64,000 nt of DNA from Fistulifera solaris (GCA_030295235.1 AP026140.1:930001-994000), one strand, 5' to 3'. Positions 30,541 to 43,888 are shown, numbered from the stretch's first letter. The notes: a model not told the origin generated them from the sequence alone. Numbers and translations are program-made.

Positions 30541-32218
30541 TGAGCGACTTTGAAGCACAAACTACAAGTTATGAGAGCTTCCAGTCCTCTCGACACGACA
30601 GATGATATCGATTCTCATCCCCAAACTCCTCATTTGTACGTTACGGGCTAAAGTTTAAGATCGATTGTATCATGTTCCTTCCTTATGGAGTCTAGCGGAA
30701 CCGCGGTTGTGTCAAAACCCCGCACGCAACTGGTTTCCAGATAGTGTAACGATGCACATGCACAGTTTCGGTGCATAACCGCTTCACGAAAGCTTGGATG
30801 CACGGGAACTTTGCAATAATTGACCGTTCGGAAGCGACGAAGACGACCCACAGCAAATGATTCACCCACATCACAATACGAAACCCTCACGGATCTCTTT
30901 CAGCCACCACCGGCTGTCGTCTCGCCCGTCGAAGTCTTGGAAGAAATGATAGAGTAAGAAGAAGATGTGATTATCAGAGGATCGTTTGCCGTCGCCATGT
31001 TGGTATTATTAAGGGCACCGTCGGTCCCGCTATTTTGTATTTACTCCACGGGGTCGTACAATCAGGGTACGCGGTCGCCATTCCCTCGACTGTACTGGCG
31101 ACTATCTTATGTTTGTATTCAGCCAATACCTGTTTGTCAGAATGCTAGAACATCGAATCACGAAATAGCGACGGCCGTGGAAGAATTGCTGGCTCTTGTG
31201 GTCGAGGACCGACCGGTAGCACCACCTAAACCGACAATATTGACGTATCCGGAATCGGCCGTCATGGGCATTGCGTTCTTTCAACTGGGTGTCTGTTTGA
31301 CATTTTTGATCTTTGTCCCACACAATCTTATACAATTGACACACAAAAGTCTTCCTCGGAAAGTTTGGTCATGGACCATGGTGCTGGCGGAAATTTTCTT
31401 GGGTTGATTGTCGGATATACGGAGTTTGACGTGTGCCAATATTTTGGTCACAATCTTGATTACGTACGGAATAGTAGCCATCTTATCCTTGGCGATCCAT
31501 CATGGGTAGGAACAGGATCCTGACGCCAAGGAACGGCAATTTGTGTGTCATGGGAAACGACTTCCACCGGTCACTGACGCCTGGTTCTTGTTTGTGGGGA
31601 CTTCCTTTTCCATAATGGAAGGAGACATTACGTTGGTGGTGTCTTTACAAGAAGCTGTAGCCAGTTCGGCAGATCGGAAACGGTTTCAATGCCGTCAATG
31701 CGCACACGACATGGGGCATTGTGGGCTTTTATATCTTGCTTGCGTGGATCTGTGCCGCTGATTTGGGCGGTGGGGGCTCAAGCACCGCACTGACGGCGAG
31801 TTTACACGGTCATGTCGCCAGCAGTGTTCTTCAATTCGCGTATTCTGTGGCGGTCTTTTTCTCGTTTCCGTTGCAAGCCTTTCCAGCCTTGCAAGTGATC
31901 TGTCGGGCTTTGTTGGAGGAGCAACCTTCTTTGTGGTGGCGCGGTGAGTTGACGACCGTCATTACTTTTATTTTGGGTGTCATTACTACGCAAAATTATT
32001 TGGGCAATGTCGTGAGTCTATTGGGAAGTATGTTTGGAATACCCTTGGCATTGGTCTTTCCTCCTTTGATGCACAATCGTTTGGTCGGCGACCGTGTCCA
32101 GATGAACTATGTGGTGGTGTGTTTCGGTCTGCTTACTTGCCAAGGGGGCAGCATCGTATGCTACGGTAGCTTCACGGAATCAAGAAGGCGGTTGATGCAT
32201 GCGGAATGCGCCATGTAG
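30541..32218 (+). pseudogene. Decayed amino-acid transporter (AAAP/SLC36-like)
   Basis: Pieces in all three frames resemble one amino-acid/auxin permease: VVQSGYAVAIPSTVLATILC near 31050, GIAFFQLGVCLTFLIFVPHN near 31270, FLFVGTSFSIMEGDITLVVS near 31590, and a longer C-terminal part with FAYSVAVFFSFPLQAFPAL near 31840 and ENLVG-like closing helices. At least five frame changes and several stops separate them, more than in neighbouring genes, so a true pseudogene is likelier here than error alone. A possible start is the ATG at 30541. Family assignment is moderate. Confidence 0.55.
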
Positions 32219-32927
32219 ATGACTGAGTTTGTGGTTAATTCGTATTTTACTAGCTCAGCCGCGCCCAAGTAACGCAAAGTGTACATGAAAACCAATGTCT
32301 GCATTCGCGCCATGTTCGACGGGATCTCACTACTTCGACATACTCACGACTCGCGGCCGTCTCCACTCTTCTACACCGCAATATTTAAGCTTAAAACTAA
32401 AGACCCAGAACTGCGGTGCAACATGACGCCAAGACCGAGAAGCCACGTTTATCTTTCTTTAGAAAGTACAGAACAAAAACTATCGCTCGTGGCTCGTAGG
32501 CGCATCGCTCATTGTCTCATCTATCACTTAATTACTCTCTCAGACTTCTCAGGTTTCTGCTTGCAGATGATCATAGATCACGATTCACGATTCACGATAT
32601 TTAAGAGCACTATTCCTTGACTACTTGTTCTTATTAGGACGGTTTTGTTCGTGTTTCTTATTCGTTATTTCCCAATTACTGCTTCCGAATGCCAGAAAGA
32701 GTTTTTCTTATCAGTGAACGAATTTACTGAGTGCAGTACTCTCCAACTTCCGAATTCACGTAAACGGGTGACGTCCGTAGTAATAAGTTTACGTAAATCT
32801 GCATTCGGTTCGACCCACAAAGACCTGTTTCACTGCTCTCACTTTTTCAAATTTCGTGAAAGCGATATCCCTCGTTCGCTGAAAGTAAAATCAGCTTGAA
32901 AGATTTCTCTTCTTACCATCAGTCATC
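32219..32927. other. Intergenic, no gene seen
   Basis: About 0.7 kb without recognisable coding content or repeats. Confidence 0.35.
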
Positions 32928-33427
32928 ATGTTCCGCCATATTGTCTCACTTTTCTTCCTCTCTTTTCTCATGACCGTCTTCTCGACCACGACGGCGTACG
33001 AGTATGATGATTATGATGATTACTGGTACGGTGACGAGGTCTGTCTCGGCTGGGAATTGAACGCCAAGAAATTCAAAAGGCTTTCGCCAAGTGGAAAGCC
33101 CCTCCGTGCTACAGTTTCACCTTCTATGACGGAGCATCCGATTCCGATAAAAAGATCAAGCGAGTTATCAAAAACGGCAAGGCTTTGAACAAGAAACCGT
33201 ACCGTGCCTTGCAGACCATCGACGACTTTTACAAGTTGATCAAAACGAAGTGCATTAAAGACTGCCCCGACCATGGGGCATATCACTGTTACATTGAGTA
33301 TGCGACGGATCCAAAGAGTGGTTTGGTGTATCCTTCCTATGTGCAAATCCAGGAAGATCCTTACGACTTTGTTGATTATGTCAGTTATCACATTGAGGAT
33401 CTGTGCGTCACGAAGTGTGCCAAATGA
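32928..33427 (+). CDS. Secreted Cys-containing protein of unknown function (one frame break)
   Basis: The N-terminal signal peptide (HIVSLFFLSFLMTVFSTTTA) is followed by an acidic Tyr/Asp stretch (YEYDDYDDYW). After a single-base break near 33065 the frame continues EIQKAFAKWKAPPCYSFTFY and ends with IEDLCVTKCAK. Paired Cys residues (CIKDCPDHGAYHC) suggest disulfides outside the cell or in the secretory pathway. The Trp...Cys-Tyr-Ser-Phe opening is reminiscent of DUF6174-type secreted proteins, but I cannot confirm this. The product would be about 166 residues. Function unknown. Confidence 0.6.
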
Positions 33428-33901
33428 AACCAAAATGAAGTTTGAATACACCGTAGAAATAGGGTAAATACATCTAATGCATATTAATAAAAAGCGCGAG
33501 GCTTGCGGATGTGCGTTATCCGTTTAGTTGCTTTTCCTTTCAAAAAAGGTCCCGGTACGGTGCCGGTATAGTCGACCGCCGATAGCTTTTCGTCGTTGCT
33601 TTCCGTTCGGTACCGGTATGAATTTAACGGACTTCTCATTGACAACAAGCTCACAGTAGTTTGATTCGTAAAACGTGTTTCGGTGACGTCTTGATCCAGT
33701 AACCTTACCGTTTTGGCTGACCGACGACAGCGATGAATGAATACTACGGAGTAATAAAAAACGAACAAGGAGCAACATTATTAATTGACAACCACCGAAA
33801 TGGGCAAAAAAATGCGGAGTAAATGATATGATGCAACCATCAACACGCTAAAGATTAATATCAGTTCTGTTGTATCCTCACTTATATCGGTAACGGCAAT
33901 C
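33428..33901. other. Intergenic, no gene seen
   Basis: Spacer of about 470 bp before NAA35. It contains one TACGGAGTA nonamer at 33745. Confidence 0.4.
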
Positions 33902-36367
33902 ATGAATCAAGATGAAGACTTGAGCAATACACGAAGCGAAGACGAAAAGGCGTCCTTTATCGTCGCGTCGTCGCTTCCTTCCTCTCATTTATTCGAGGAT
34001 CTCATTCCTTCCGCTGACTCCTCTATGATCGATGTCACGCATTTGTTTCAACAATGTGCACAACAATTGACTCCCGAATACGCCTTTTTGTGTCACGAGG
34101 AAATTCATTTCAATTTGTATGACGCCATGGCCGCCAGTCAATTGGGACACGAAAAAATGGATTGTTGTCAAGTTCCTCCGTATCTTACCAAGACAGAAGA
34201 ACCTTACGTGTTTCCGAGACCACCACCGACTGGATTGTCGAGTGCCTTTACAACCTTATTGTGGGACGAATGGACGGAACCACAAGTCTTGGGATTTGCC
34301 TTGCAAATTTTGGTGCGCTTACAAGCGTTGTGTACTGGGGCGTCTGTCGGAGAAAGTACCTTTACATGTCTCTATGCGCATGCGCCCGTATTACAAGACA
34401 TGGAAGATCGTTTGTTTCCCTTGGAGCAGGCATTGTCGGAACAGTGGAATCTGACGAACGACGATGCTTCAAAGGCCGACACGGAAAATAAAATACTGTC
34501 GTATCACGGAACACCGCAACAATTCATGATATACGTGTTATCGTTGTCCTTGTCAGAAATTACCAAAATATTTCGATCGATTGTTCACAATGCCGATATT
34601 TACGAAGAAGAAGATTACGTTGCTCAAACCTATCAAATTCCCCTTTACACGTCGCGACACCAAGATATTGTAGCGGTCTTCCGCACGGCCATGAATGTGT
34701 TTCAAGAATTGTCGCAGGTTCAAGCCGCGTTGGGTTTAGTGTTGTCCTTTTGATGGGATTCTATTCTTCCATGGCGCAGTTGGTAGGTTCATGCGTGTGT
34801 GTTATGTCGAGAAACGCACCCCGTGCATAATCAATTCTCACATCCTTTTGGTGCTACACTAGGCCAAGCTGTCGACCAATGGAATACTAAACCAAGTGCA
34901 GGGTGTACATGCGATTGTGGTGAAAGCCGTCGATGCGTTAGATTTGTTGTTGGAACAACCGTCGTTGGAATCGGTTTCGGCTCCGTCCATGGCGTTTGAT
35001 CCGTATGTCTATCGCCCTCGCGTCGGGAATACTCCGGTCCGACAGGTTCGGACCGTGGAGCCACGGCAAGCGATTGAAATGTTACGAGCTATTACGCAGG
35101 AGATGGATTGGAGTGTTTGTCAGTTATTGCTGAAGGCTAATTCGTTGGGACGACTGCGACGTATGCTGCAGCACATCAGTCGGAAGGATGTCAATATCTT
35201 GAGTCGATCTTTGATTGTTTTGAATTTGTACTTCGATGATCTTTTATTGGGACAATTTTCCATGGTACAATGGATATGGGAGGACTTACTCGAATGGACA
35301 GCTGTACTGGAAGATTCCAATCTGCACTTTTACAGACCGAACATGTTCATAACTTTTTACAGCGATTAGCAAAACCGATCTACGACACGTTAAAGTTACA
35401 GACATTGAATCGTAACCGGCATCGGGCTTTTATGGATGTGATTATGTTTCCCGAATGGGTTTCGTTGCAGATGGAAGCCCAAGCACTGGATGGACATCTT
35501 TGTTCGGAAGGCCATGTACAATCGTCGAATCCCATCTTCACTCAATATACATTGGTCGCAACGCTTCGGTTGATGGTTCAGTACATCAGTGTAGGCTTTG
35601 AACTGGATCTTTATTGCAGTCATGATGATATTGGTTTCGCTTATTGGTATTTGGACTTTCTCTTGTCGGGTTTGTTGACCCATTTGAGTGCCATGAAGCA
35701 AAACAAGGATATGGCGAGAATGGAGCAGCGGATGAAGGAGACCAAAGCATCGACTCTCAATGGTAGTAATAAAGGAAATCAGCGCAACAAGAAAAAGAAT
35801 CAACGCCAGAAAAATAATGTACCGGAGACAATGCCTTCTTATCAACCCATACCACAGGACCTCGAAGCCGATTTCGAACTGTCGGTGATTGCCTTGAAGC
35901 GAAATTTGTGCCGCGGATCGCTGCGTTTTCTGGCTGCTCTTCAACAAGCAGGAATACTAAAGGAGAGAAGACACGTCTTTACTTCGAAAGAACGCATTTT
36001 TCAGGAGCGCTTCCGTGCTTTTGCGGGCATTCGACAACCGCCTCCCTTGGTGTACGAGCAGTACGCGCAAGGCTCTGATTTTTCGACCGTAACGTCGGAA
36101 GAATTGCACCAGTCGACATGCGAATGGTTTCTATCTTGCAGACGAGCTGTCGAACACCTTCATTCTACAAAATTACCTTCCGTGGACGTCGATTATGCTC
36201 CTATCCGCGAAATTGAACTGAAATCATTGTTGAAAGTTTGCATCGGAAACAACGTTTACTTGTTAAAGCTTCGGCAGGCCATGCAAGACCCAAAGTCGTT
36301 GCTTTCGATTCGCGTCGAGATTGAAACCAAGACGCATGATCAGTTCTGCACCATAAAATTGTCATAA
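33902..36367 (+). CDS. NAA35: NAA35/Mak10, NatC N-acetyltransferase auxiliary subunit (one intron, two frame breaks)
   Basis: Large scaffold subunit of NatC, which acetylates protein N-termini starting Met-hydrophobic. The N-terminal part has DVTHLFQQCAQQLTPEYAFL and LYDAMAASQLGHEKMD, matching the GLFEAMSAIEMMDPKMD region; STFTCLYAHAPVLQD matches VFTCLYIHNP; MVQYISVGFELDLYCSHDD and YWYLDFLLSGLL match the C-terminal IQYLLSGFELELY block. The intron 34783-34862 (GTAGGT...CACTAG) joins AQL|AKLST. Breaks: one T missing near 34750 and one T missing near 35330. The product is about 795 residues against about 725 in human. A Lys/Asn-rich insert (KGNQRNKKKNQRQKNN) sits at about 35780. Confidence 0.85.
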
Positions 36368-36808
36368 AAAGCAAACAGAACTTCCATTTAACTACTTATT
36401 GGGGTAAGCTCGGGGCTTGAGCATGCAAAATGTGTAATTTCAGTATTTTCTGCTGCGGTTTGCAACGAATGGTTTGGGAGGTGGGGCCGTAATTCCAAGA
36501 CAGATCAAACTCAAATCTTGTCCATTCTTCTACTTTGGCAGGTTGACTTCGTCGTTGTTTTGATGCAATCACCATCAAAATCATTTTGATTGCATTCGTC
36601 GATTCTTGGTGTCGTAAATCCTTGCGGATTGTCGTTTTCTACCACGACTGCATTTCAGTCACGATTTGTATGAATTCGTACACAAGTACAGACGATTAAG
36701 CTCGAGAGCCATTCGACTATTTTTCTTTCTCCCTGCGATGTTTCTTTTTGTTTACAAACAAGCCGACAGAGTATTCTTTGTTGTTTGAAGTCAATAACTG
36801 GAAAGAAA

Positions 36809-38376
36809 ATGAAGAAACCAGACACATCAGTAGCAGCAGAAGGACGCGTCGATCGCGCTCTAATTGAAAAAGCCGTCGACGCCTTGTTAAAACATCATGC
36901 ACAACAGGCGGCAGAAAAGAACAAGTCATCGTTGCTAGGAACGGATTTGTCGGTACAGCTGCAATTCGGATTAGAAGTGCCTCCCGCACAAGTGAATCAC
37001 AAGCCTATCAAATTGAATATCCCTCATGCTTTGTGGAATCATCAACAAACGGACGAAAAAGAAATCGATGTATTGGAAGAACCCGAAGTGTGTTTGATTG
37101 TCAAGGAAGACGCCAAACCGCAAATCAAAGAGCTTATTGCACAATTCCCGAAAGAATTATGTTTTGTGAAAAAGTACTCGGATTGGAATCGCTACGAAAG
37201 AAGCACGCGACTTATGCGCAACGCCGTGAACTCTTACACAAGTACAATGTTTTTATGGCCGACGATCGCATCTTGCCCATGTTGACTACTGCCTTGGGAA
37301 GAGACTTTCTCAAAGCTAAGCAGCAACCCTCCCCGGTCAAAATTAATCCTCTCAATAACTTGCCCCTGCGATTGCTCACGGCACTGCGTTCGACTTATCT
37401 CATACTGGCCAAGGGAACGTGTGTCACGGTCAAGGCGGGGACGACGGCCATGTCTCGGGATGCCCTTGTCGACAATCTCGTCGCACTCGCCACCAGTACA
37501 CCCGAAAAGTTGCCCCGTCAATGGGCAAATGTGCGCAGTATGGCCATCAAAACGTCGAAGTCGACGGCTCTGCCCATTTACAATCGAACTCCGGAGCAGT
37601 TGATGGAAATCGCCAAACTGGCCAAGTTGGAGCCATTTTTCGGGGAATCGAAGAAAAGGACCAAGACGGAAGATGCCAAGAGTCAAGAAGCAGATGACAA
37701 CAAGGCGAAGCGTCGCAAAATTATCAAGGAAAAGTCACCTTTGGTAAGGGCGTTGCAGAAACAAAAGGAAAAGTCGCCACTGACGAATGAAGCTGGCAAG
37801 GAGGCGAAAAAGACGGAATCGCCCAAACACAAGAAACGCGAAATGGAAACAAAAGACGAAACGGAGTTTTCTGCAAAAAAGAAGAAAGTGACGAAAGATG
37901 ACAAGGCAGGTGAAGCATCAACGAGAAAAGAAGAAGTACCAAAAACGACGAAGGAGGATGCGAAGAAGCTCAAAAAAGACAAGAACTCGAAATCACCTAA
38001 AGACGAAGTGAAGGAGAAAAAGGAGACGAAGGCCGACTTGGACCACGTGAAGAAATCCGCTGAAGAGATAAAAGAAACCAAGTATTCTTCAAGCCAGGCG
38101 AAGGAAGAGCAAGAGCCGAAGAAAAAGGCGAAAGAGACACCCAAAGATACGTCTTTCCTTCCTGTCAAAAAGTTTCAGGGCTCTAAGCAGGGCTACGTTT
38201 TTCAAAAAGGTCCAAAAGGTGTCGGATATTATAAGGACGCTCCTCCCAAAGTTGATCCTATGGCATTAGAGGCGATCCGACGAATGGGGAATCAAAAGAG
38301 TAACAAATCCGGGGGAAGAAATGGCGGCAAAGGCAATGGACGCGGTGGCGGCCGAGGCGGTGGACGAAGACGATAA
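36809..38376 (+). CDS. Ribosomal L1-domain nucleolar protein (RSL1D1/Utp30-like; one frame break)
   Basis: About 522 residues. The N-terminal two-thirds is a ribosomal-L1-like domain: ALIEKAVDALLKHHAQQ, then LELLHKYNVFMADDRILPML-type text (RRELLHKYNVFMADDRILPM), TTALGRDFLKAK and KAGTTAMSRDALVDNLVAL. One A appears to be missing from a run of A near 37175, shifting the frame after CFVKK. The C-terminal 170 residues are a Lys/Glu-rich low-complexity tail ending in an RGG-type segment (GGKGNGRGGGRGGGRRR), as in nucleolar RNA-binding proteins. RSL1D1/Utp30/Cic1 proteins act in ribosome assembly. The ATG at 36809 is the first in frame. Confidence 0.8.
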
Positions 38377-38552
38377 ACAAGAAATACCAGTAGGCATGTT
38401 GCAAAAGTAAGGACTTTCGCTAACAGCATTTTACAGGATAGATTTGCTCATTTCCCGCTTGACCCGTAGGGAGTGTTTATATTGATCAGATGGAGACGTG
38501 AATAATAAGTTAACTCATCTCAATTCGAATTAGCTAGCAATGCATCTTCAGT

Positions 38553-39611
38553 TCATTTCCATCCTTTGAGCATGGTTTCTTCCAAGTGCATAGAAGAGTT
38601 GCTACGATTCAAACCTCGTTCTTTGGGGGCGCGAAGGCTGCTCATCGAGTTATGGTTACGTGAGCTACCGAGCGAACTTTTTGAATTATTCAGTTCCCCG
38701 GATGAACCATTCAAAAAGAACTCCATCGATGAGGAGATAGATTCATGCATACGAACAGAGGTCATGGACGACGACGAGCTCCATCGACTGTGAAGAAGCT
38801 CGGAATCTGACTTTTCGCTGGCGCCCAATCGAGCCGCGTCCGCAAGGTTGACCGGTGATTTATATGAATTTAGAAAAGCAGATGGTGAAGTAGTCGGGAG
38901 TTCCCTTCTGCTGCTTTGTTTTGCCTCCTTTGGCCTAGAGACTGACATGCCCTTGAAAAACATGTTGGACTTGACTTCCGGTTGTAGAATGACAAGCGAC
39001 TCGGAGTCACTTCCTGATTCCTCCTCCGCTATGAGCATTTGACGAGACCGGTTTCGCATTTTCCATTGCTCTCCAAGGACATTGCTGCTGCGAAAATGTT
39101 TCATTTCTTTGATCGGACTGACCATTCGTACCGGTAAGGACGGCACGACGTCGGAACTCATGGCACGTGTCAGGGCAATCGATTTGGCCGCCGCTTGGCG
39201 TTTTCGTGAAGCAGCATCGAGCATCATGGAAGAGGAAGTACGCAAGGTGGTTGGCTTAGCATTGATGTCGGATTTTCGACTCGTGCTATTCTTGACGGAA
39301 AAGCTTGCATTTCGAGATAAATCACGGTTTGCTTTCGACTCGTTGATGACTAGTTCTGCTGGCACTGAAGAAATACGTAGCATCTCGTTGCTACGCTTTC
39401 TTGCAGGCGGCGTAGGAGCCAAGCGATTGGACAATTTGTTGCTGCTACTCAATTGCGCGGGCATCGATGCAACGCGCACCATTTCGTTGCTGCGCTTTCT
39501 CGTTGGTGGCGTAGGAGCCAAGCAGCACGCATATTTCGAATGGGTTGGAGTGAAAGTCGAATTCATGTTTTTTGCCTTGATAGATTGCTCCAGAATGTGT
39601 GCCTGATTCAT
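38553..39611 (-). CDS. Ser-rich protein of unknown function, family member A
   Basis: 352 residues, frame intact, no recognised domain. It begins with a repeated motif CCLAPTPPTRKRSNEMVRVA and RLAPTPPARKRSNEMLRISS, like a short linear docking or phosphorylation motif. The rest is Ser-rich and disordered, with SRWSSSSSMTSVRMHESISS and MEFFLNGSS near the end. A broken relative lies at 48704-49543, and a shorter remnant near 50750-50960 shares the SPVK/SPIK segment. Probably a regulated, disordered, lineage-specific protein; no function can be offered. Confidence 0.7.
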   Translation of the reverse strand: MNQAHILEQSIKAKNMNSTFTPTHSKYACCLAPTPPTRKRSNEMVRVASMPAQLSSSNKLSNRLAPTPPARKRSNEMLRISSVPAELVINESKANRDLSRNASFSVKNSTSRKSDINAKPTTLRTSSSMMLDAASRKRQAAAKSIALTRAMSSDVVPSLPVRMVSPIKEMKHFRSSNVLGEQWKMRNRSRQMLIAEEESGSDSESLVILQPEVKSNMFFKGMSVSRPKEAKQSSRRELPTTSPSAFLNSYKSPVNLADAARLGASEKSDSELLHSRWSSSSSMTSVRMHESISSSMEFFLNGSSGELNNSKSSLGSSRNHNSMSSLRAPKERGLNRSNSSMHLEETMLKGWK

Positions 39612-40049
39612 CTTTTGGTTTTGTTGGTCGTTTGTACTAGTTCTCGTTTTTCCCCCACCATCCTAGCCTTTCTTTGTATTCGGTGTATGTTCTGCATTCC
39701 GATGCCCGATGCCGCAATCACCAATCACCATTCGCTTTAAGACCGAGGCGGGGTTTTAATTTTTCCGAGATGATTTTCGGTACTGAAATCTAACTGTTGG
39801 TGAGTGTAACCATCTTGGCCCAAAAGTTGTAAAAATAGGAGCACCCGAATACACAAAGTAGATGCGGATGCGGAACACAATTGCGCGTTAACGTTAAGCA
39901 GAAGAAATTCTGAACTCTGTAAAAGGTAAAATTGCGGAAAAACGACATTGTTAGCAGAAACGTAAAAGACCTATTAGGTCTTTCGGACTTATTTGCCCGG
40001 AAGGTTTTTTTCAATACAGAAAAGCCTTAAAGCCCAGTAAATACCGCTG
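39612..40049. other. Intergenic, 5' flank of the LTR-type element
   Basis: No gene seen. At about 39977-40007 lies a 30-nt word (CGGACTTATTTGCCCGGAAG) that recurs in the same orientation at about 44121-44151, on the far side of the element. Confidence 0.45.
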
Positions 40050-40256
40050 TGCGCTACCACACATGGTTCAAACCTCCCCACTTGGCTTAGTCCGCAGTCT
40101 TGGTGGGAGTCCTTTCACGACCTCCCAAGACCCGTGGGAGTCCTTGTCCTCTTTTCCAAACAAGCTTCCGATCTCCGATCCTTTTGCAATTCGTAGAATA
40201 ATCAGAATAAGCTCATATTTTCATCCTCAGCATTTTCCTCATCGTAGGGCTTTGCA
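40050..40256. repeat. Left LTR
   Basis: 207 bp, TGCGCTACCACACATGG ... GGGCTTTGCA; the direct partner is at 43657-43888. Confidence 0.85.
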
Positions 40257-43200
40257 TAGTGATCACTCGCATTCCTCGCAAATTTTTTTCTTCGCTCTAC
40301 CATGGAGAAAACAACCGCATTTCATGCAACCCTCCCGTTCTTACAGAACAAACAGTCACTTTTGACATCATGTTGATGACATCAACCAAGTTTATTTCAT
40401 GACGTACTTCGTCATATCACATCTCGTTTCAAAACGAAAGCAGCTCTTCCATGATCATCAATAAGTCTCTCGCAGACATCCAAATCTCTCGAAGTCAAAA
40501 GCGCTCGCGCGCAAACAGTTCAGTCCTTGCTGACAAAGAAGAGTCTTTCGAAGACAACCTTTTTCTTCAGCGCTTGCGCGCGCACAGTTCAGTCTTTGGT
40601 GACGAATAAGAGTCTTTCAAAGACAACATTTTCTTCATTTGCTATGAGGCCCCACCAGTCCTTTCCACACACGACGAACAACCTGTTCGATGTCAGCTTT
40701 CTTGTCTGTAAAATGAACCGCGTTTGTTCAACCTTTCCTTTGTGCTGTTGATTCAGCCAAGTTCATCACAAACGTTGCTTCAAAAGAGCAATGTGACGAT
40801 CTCCGTCTACTCGAATCATATAATGATTTACACCTAGTATCTCTAGAACAACAAAAATCCTTTTATAAACATACTTTGTATTTAATACAATGAAACTTGA
40901 GTCCTCTCGACTCATCCAACAAAAGCGTACAACGTTTCAATATCACCCATTTGGGTTGGGCAATTTTCTCGCTCGTCTGCATGCCATGCAACCCCTTTCA
41001 TTTTTTTTTAAAAAAAAAAGCAATCGAAACTTGTTTCACAAAATAACTTCCTCAACAGGGATACCAAACAAACGTTCTCGTTCACTAAGTCAAAGAGGCA
41101 GTTGTCTCTCGTTCACGCAACAGATGTTGCTAACAAATGGCGAATGTCGCACTCAGTACTTCTGGTGTCGACATGGCTCAACCAACCAGGGATTCACCCC
41201 TCACTTGATTCTTCAATAACTATGTTATTCGTTAGAACAACGACCATGTGTCTCATTCGGTTCAGTTCCGAACTCTTAGTCCTTACGGACATTAATAGCA
41301 ATCACTTCATCAACGCTGCTTCGTGCGCGTTGTTTTGTTTATTTTGTTTTCGTTTCGTTCGACTTTGTGTCAACCGAAAGCGCACCGCGCAATCCTCATT
41401 ATTTGAATTTTAAATTCAATTGCCCTCCGCCTTTCAACCAATCAAATGGTGAATTCGTAGAGGCAGTACAAACGAAGCCTTCCTTCTTCGTTGGCTGTTC
41501 TATATTCTATTGTGTACCGGTCCGGTACCGCACCACGTGGATCTTCGATCTTTTCATAGCAAATTCAATTTGCCCTTCTATACCACTACGAAATGTAGTA
41601 CTCGAGAATTCTCCGAATTCCTCTCCCTAAACGATACTCGATACTACTACGTGATCGACGATCGACTGCGATAATCGCATTACTTTCTTCGGAAATTGAG
41701 TTTTACTCTACAGTACAATGTACACAACTCGCGGACACTCGACGTTCGACGTCGCTTTCGTCTTCGCCTCTTCATTCGGCTTCATCGTCGCAAGCTTTCG
41801 CTCATCTGCGTGCCGATGCTCTTTCATCGATCACCTCACCTTGGTGACCAACTCGCCTTAAAGGCAGCTTCATAAGCAAGAATCTCTTGCATCCTCCAGT
41901 TGCACTGCAGCAGACGCAGCTCATCTCGTCACCAATGCAAGACATCACACAACACATCTCTACGATGTATTTTTTTTTTAAATCCAAACAAACTCGGTCG
42001 TCTTCCTCGACAATCGTTCATCCTGAACTCCATTCAAACACGTCAGGCGTACGCCGTCCTGATTGCGGTCTTCGCAGTTTTTAACCTCGCCATCTGGCTT
42101 GTCAAACTTGGCACCTTGTCGCCATGCGAGCGACCTGTGATGTACGCCATCAATTACCCCACGCAATGAAGCTCAGCTTCGTATACTCTCTGATCTCAGA
42201 GAACGAAATAACGTTATTAAACAAAGGGTTATCATTTTCCGCGCTAAAGATAATATTATCTCAGCGATGCGATTCGAATTTTTTCGAAAGATCATTGCAT
42301 CTCGAAACATCGTTTCATCTTCGAGTCAACGAAGTAAACATAAAACATATCCCTTGACGATTCTCGCCATAACCTTAATACGGGTCACATCAATGACTCC
42401 TCAACTTGCTTAAAAAGCAATGGAAGATCTCTTCCGCCACCTCTACCTTGCACAAGGTACCTCTAACATTAAGCTCTCCAATTCTTGGAACAGTCATTAT
42501 ACTTGACAAAATGATCTATCCTTCAGGATATAGCACAGTGCATTCGCACGCGTTGCAAAGCCGCATCTTCGGTAAAACCCTAATCGCGAGATACTCGATA
42601 TCCCAAACCTTACAGAACTTCGTTCAATCAACCAACTACTCGATAGTACGTACGGAGCACCCTAGCTTCTATTAAGGTCGATTCATTCAACCAATCCATG
42701 AAAGAAATCAGGATAAATCTTGTGCAAGACGCACTTCCGCCACCTGCATGGCGTCACATCAGCAACTCAATTGCTGTTTATCATAAGCTCACTGCAGCTA
42801 ACAAATACCACACTACGAGTGTCCATCTAATTTACACAAATTTTAACCCTTCTGGTTAACACCTCATGCTAATCATGACCACCTCATTACCTGGCTTAAA
42901 AATACCAGCCACGCAGCGTAATTCGCTGAATCCTCCAACTTGAGGACGTCCGAGTACTACTCTACGACATAATCGCCCGACGCATCAACGCCGGCCAGAC
43001 TTCACGTAAGTCGCCCTAACTCCGGTTCCGGCGCAGATTGCCCTGCGCATAGACACAAAAATCCATGGTATCCGACATAATCGATCGGCTTGATCATTTT
43101 GTCACCCCACCGCCTTCAAGGAGGTACAGTTCGATTCTCGCCTATCGAACACCCCCGCAAAAGCCAAACTGAGGGACTTCCAGTTTACACTTTAACGCCG

Positions 43201-43656
43201 GACTACGGTCTGGTGAGCCAAAATGGCCCAGATATCCACATATTTTGCTTGTCAAAATCAGCTCAATGATCAACACCCGCACATCGATGCACCAATATTT
43301 TATTGTTTATTGCTTCCAGCAATCTTGATCATCTGTTCGACAGAAACATTCTCATATGCAAACAGTGCAATGTAAACTAGCAGTCATTGCTGGCAACACA
43401 CACAACTCCATGCAGTCCTTAGAGACTGCAACCAAGTTCTTCGTCGAAGATTTAAAAATCCATTGACGATCATTTTGTTGGCCTTTGGCCTTCCCTTTCG
43501 TTTCACGATGCACACCAATTGCATACCGTGCAAAGCAATCACTGCTCTCACTAATTCATCACCCCAGTAGAGGTTTTCTCCTAGTTCCAAGGTTCCTCTG
43601 CTCCTTTACTAAAAGGTTCCACTTTTTTCGAATCAGACCCCCCTTGAGAGGCAGTA

Positions 43657-43888
43657 TGCGCTACCACACATGGTTCAAACCTCCCCACTTGGCTTAGTCC
43701 GCAGTCTTGGTGGGAGTCCTTTCACGACCTCCCAAGACCCGTAGAGTCCTTTCACGGACTCCCATGACTCGTGGGAGTCCTCTTTTCCAAACAAGCTTCC
43801 GATCTCCGATCCTTTTGCAATTCGGTAGAATAATCAGAATAAGCTCATATTTTCATCCTCAGCATTTTCCTCATCGTAGGGCTTTGCA
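43657..43888. repeat. Right LTR
   Basis: 232 bp, same ends as the left LTR; longer mainly because of one short internal repetition of the GGGAGTCC-type word. A short purine-rich stretch (GAGAGGCAG) just precedes it. Confidence 0.85.

Noticed and set aside
37683-38168. Long open frame antisense to the L1-domain gene
   Set aside because: It is the mirror of the Lys/Glu-rich low-complexity tail and gives Phe/Ser-rich nonsense; the sense strand has a recognised domain in frame upstream.
43110-43160. T-arm-like GTTCGATTC inside the LTR-type element
   Set aside because: No accompanying acceptor or anticodon stem; it is part of the internal region of the element.
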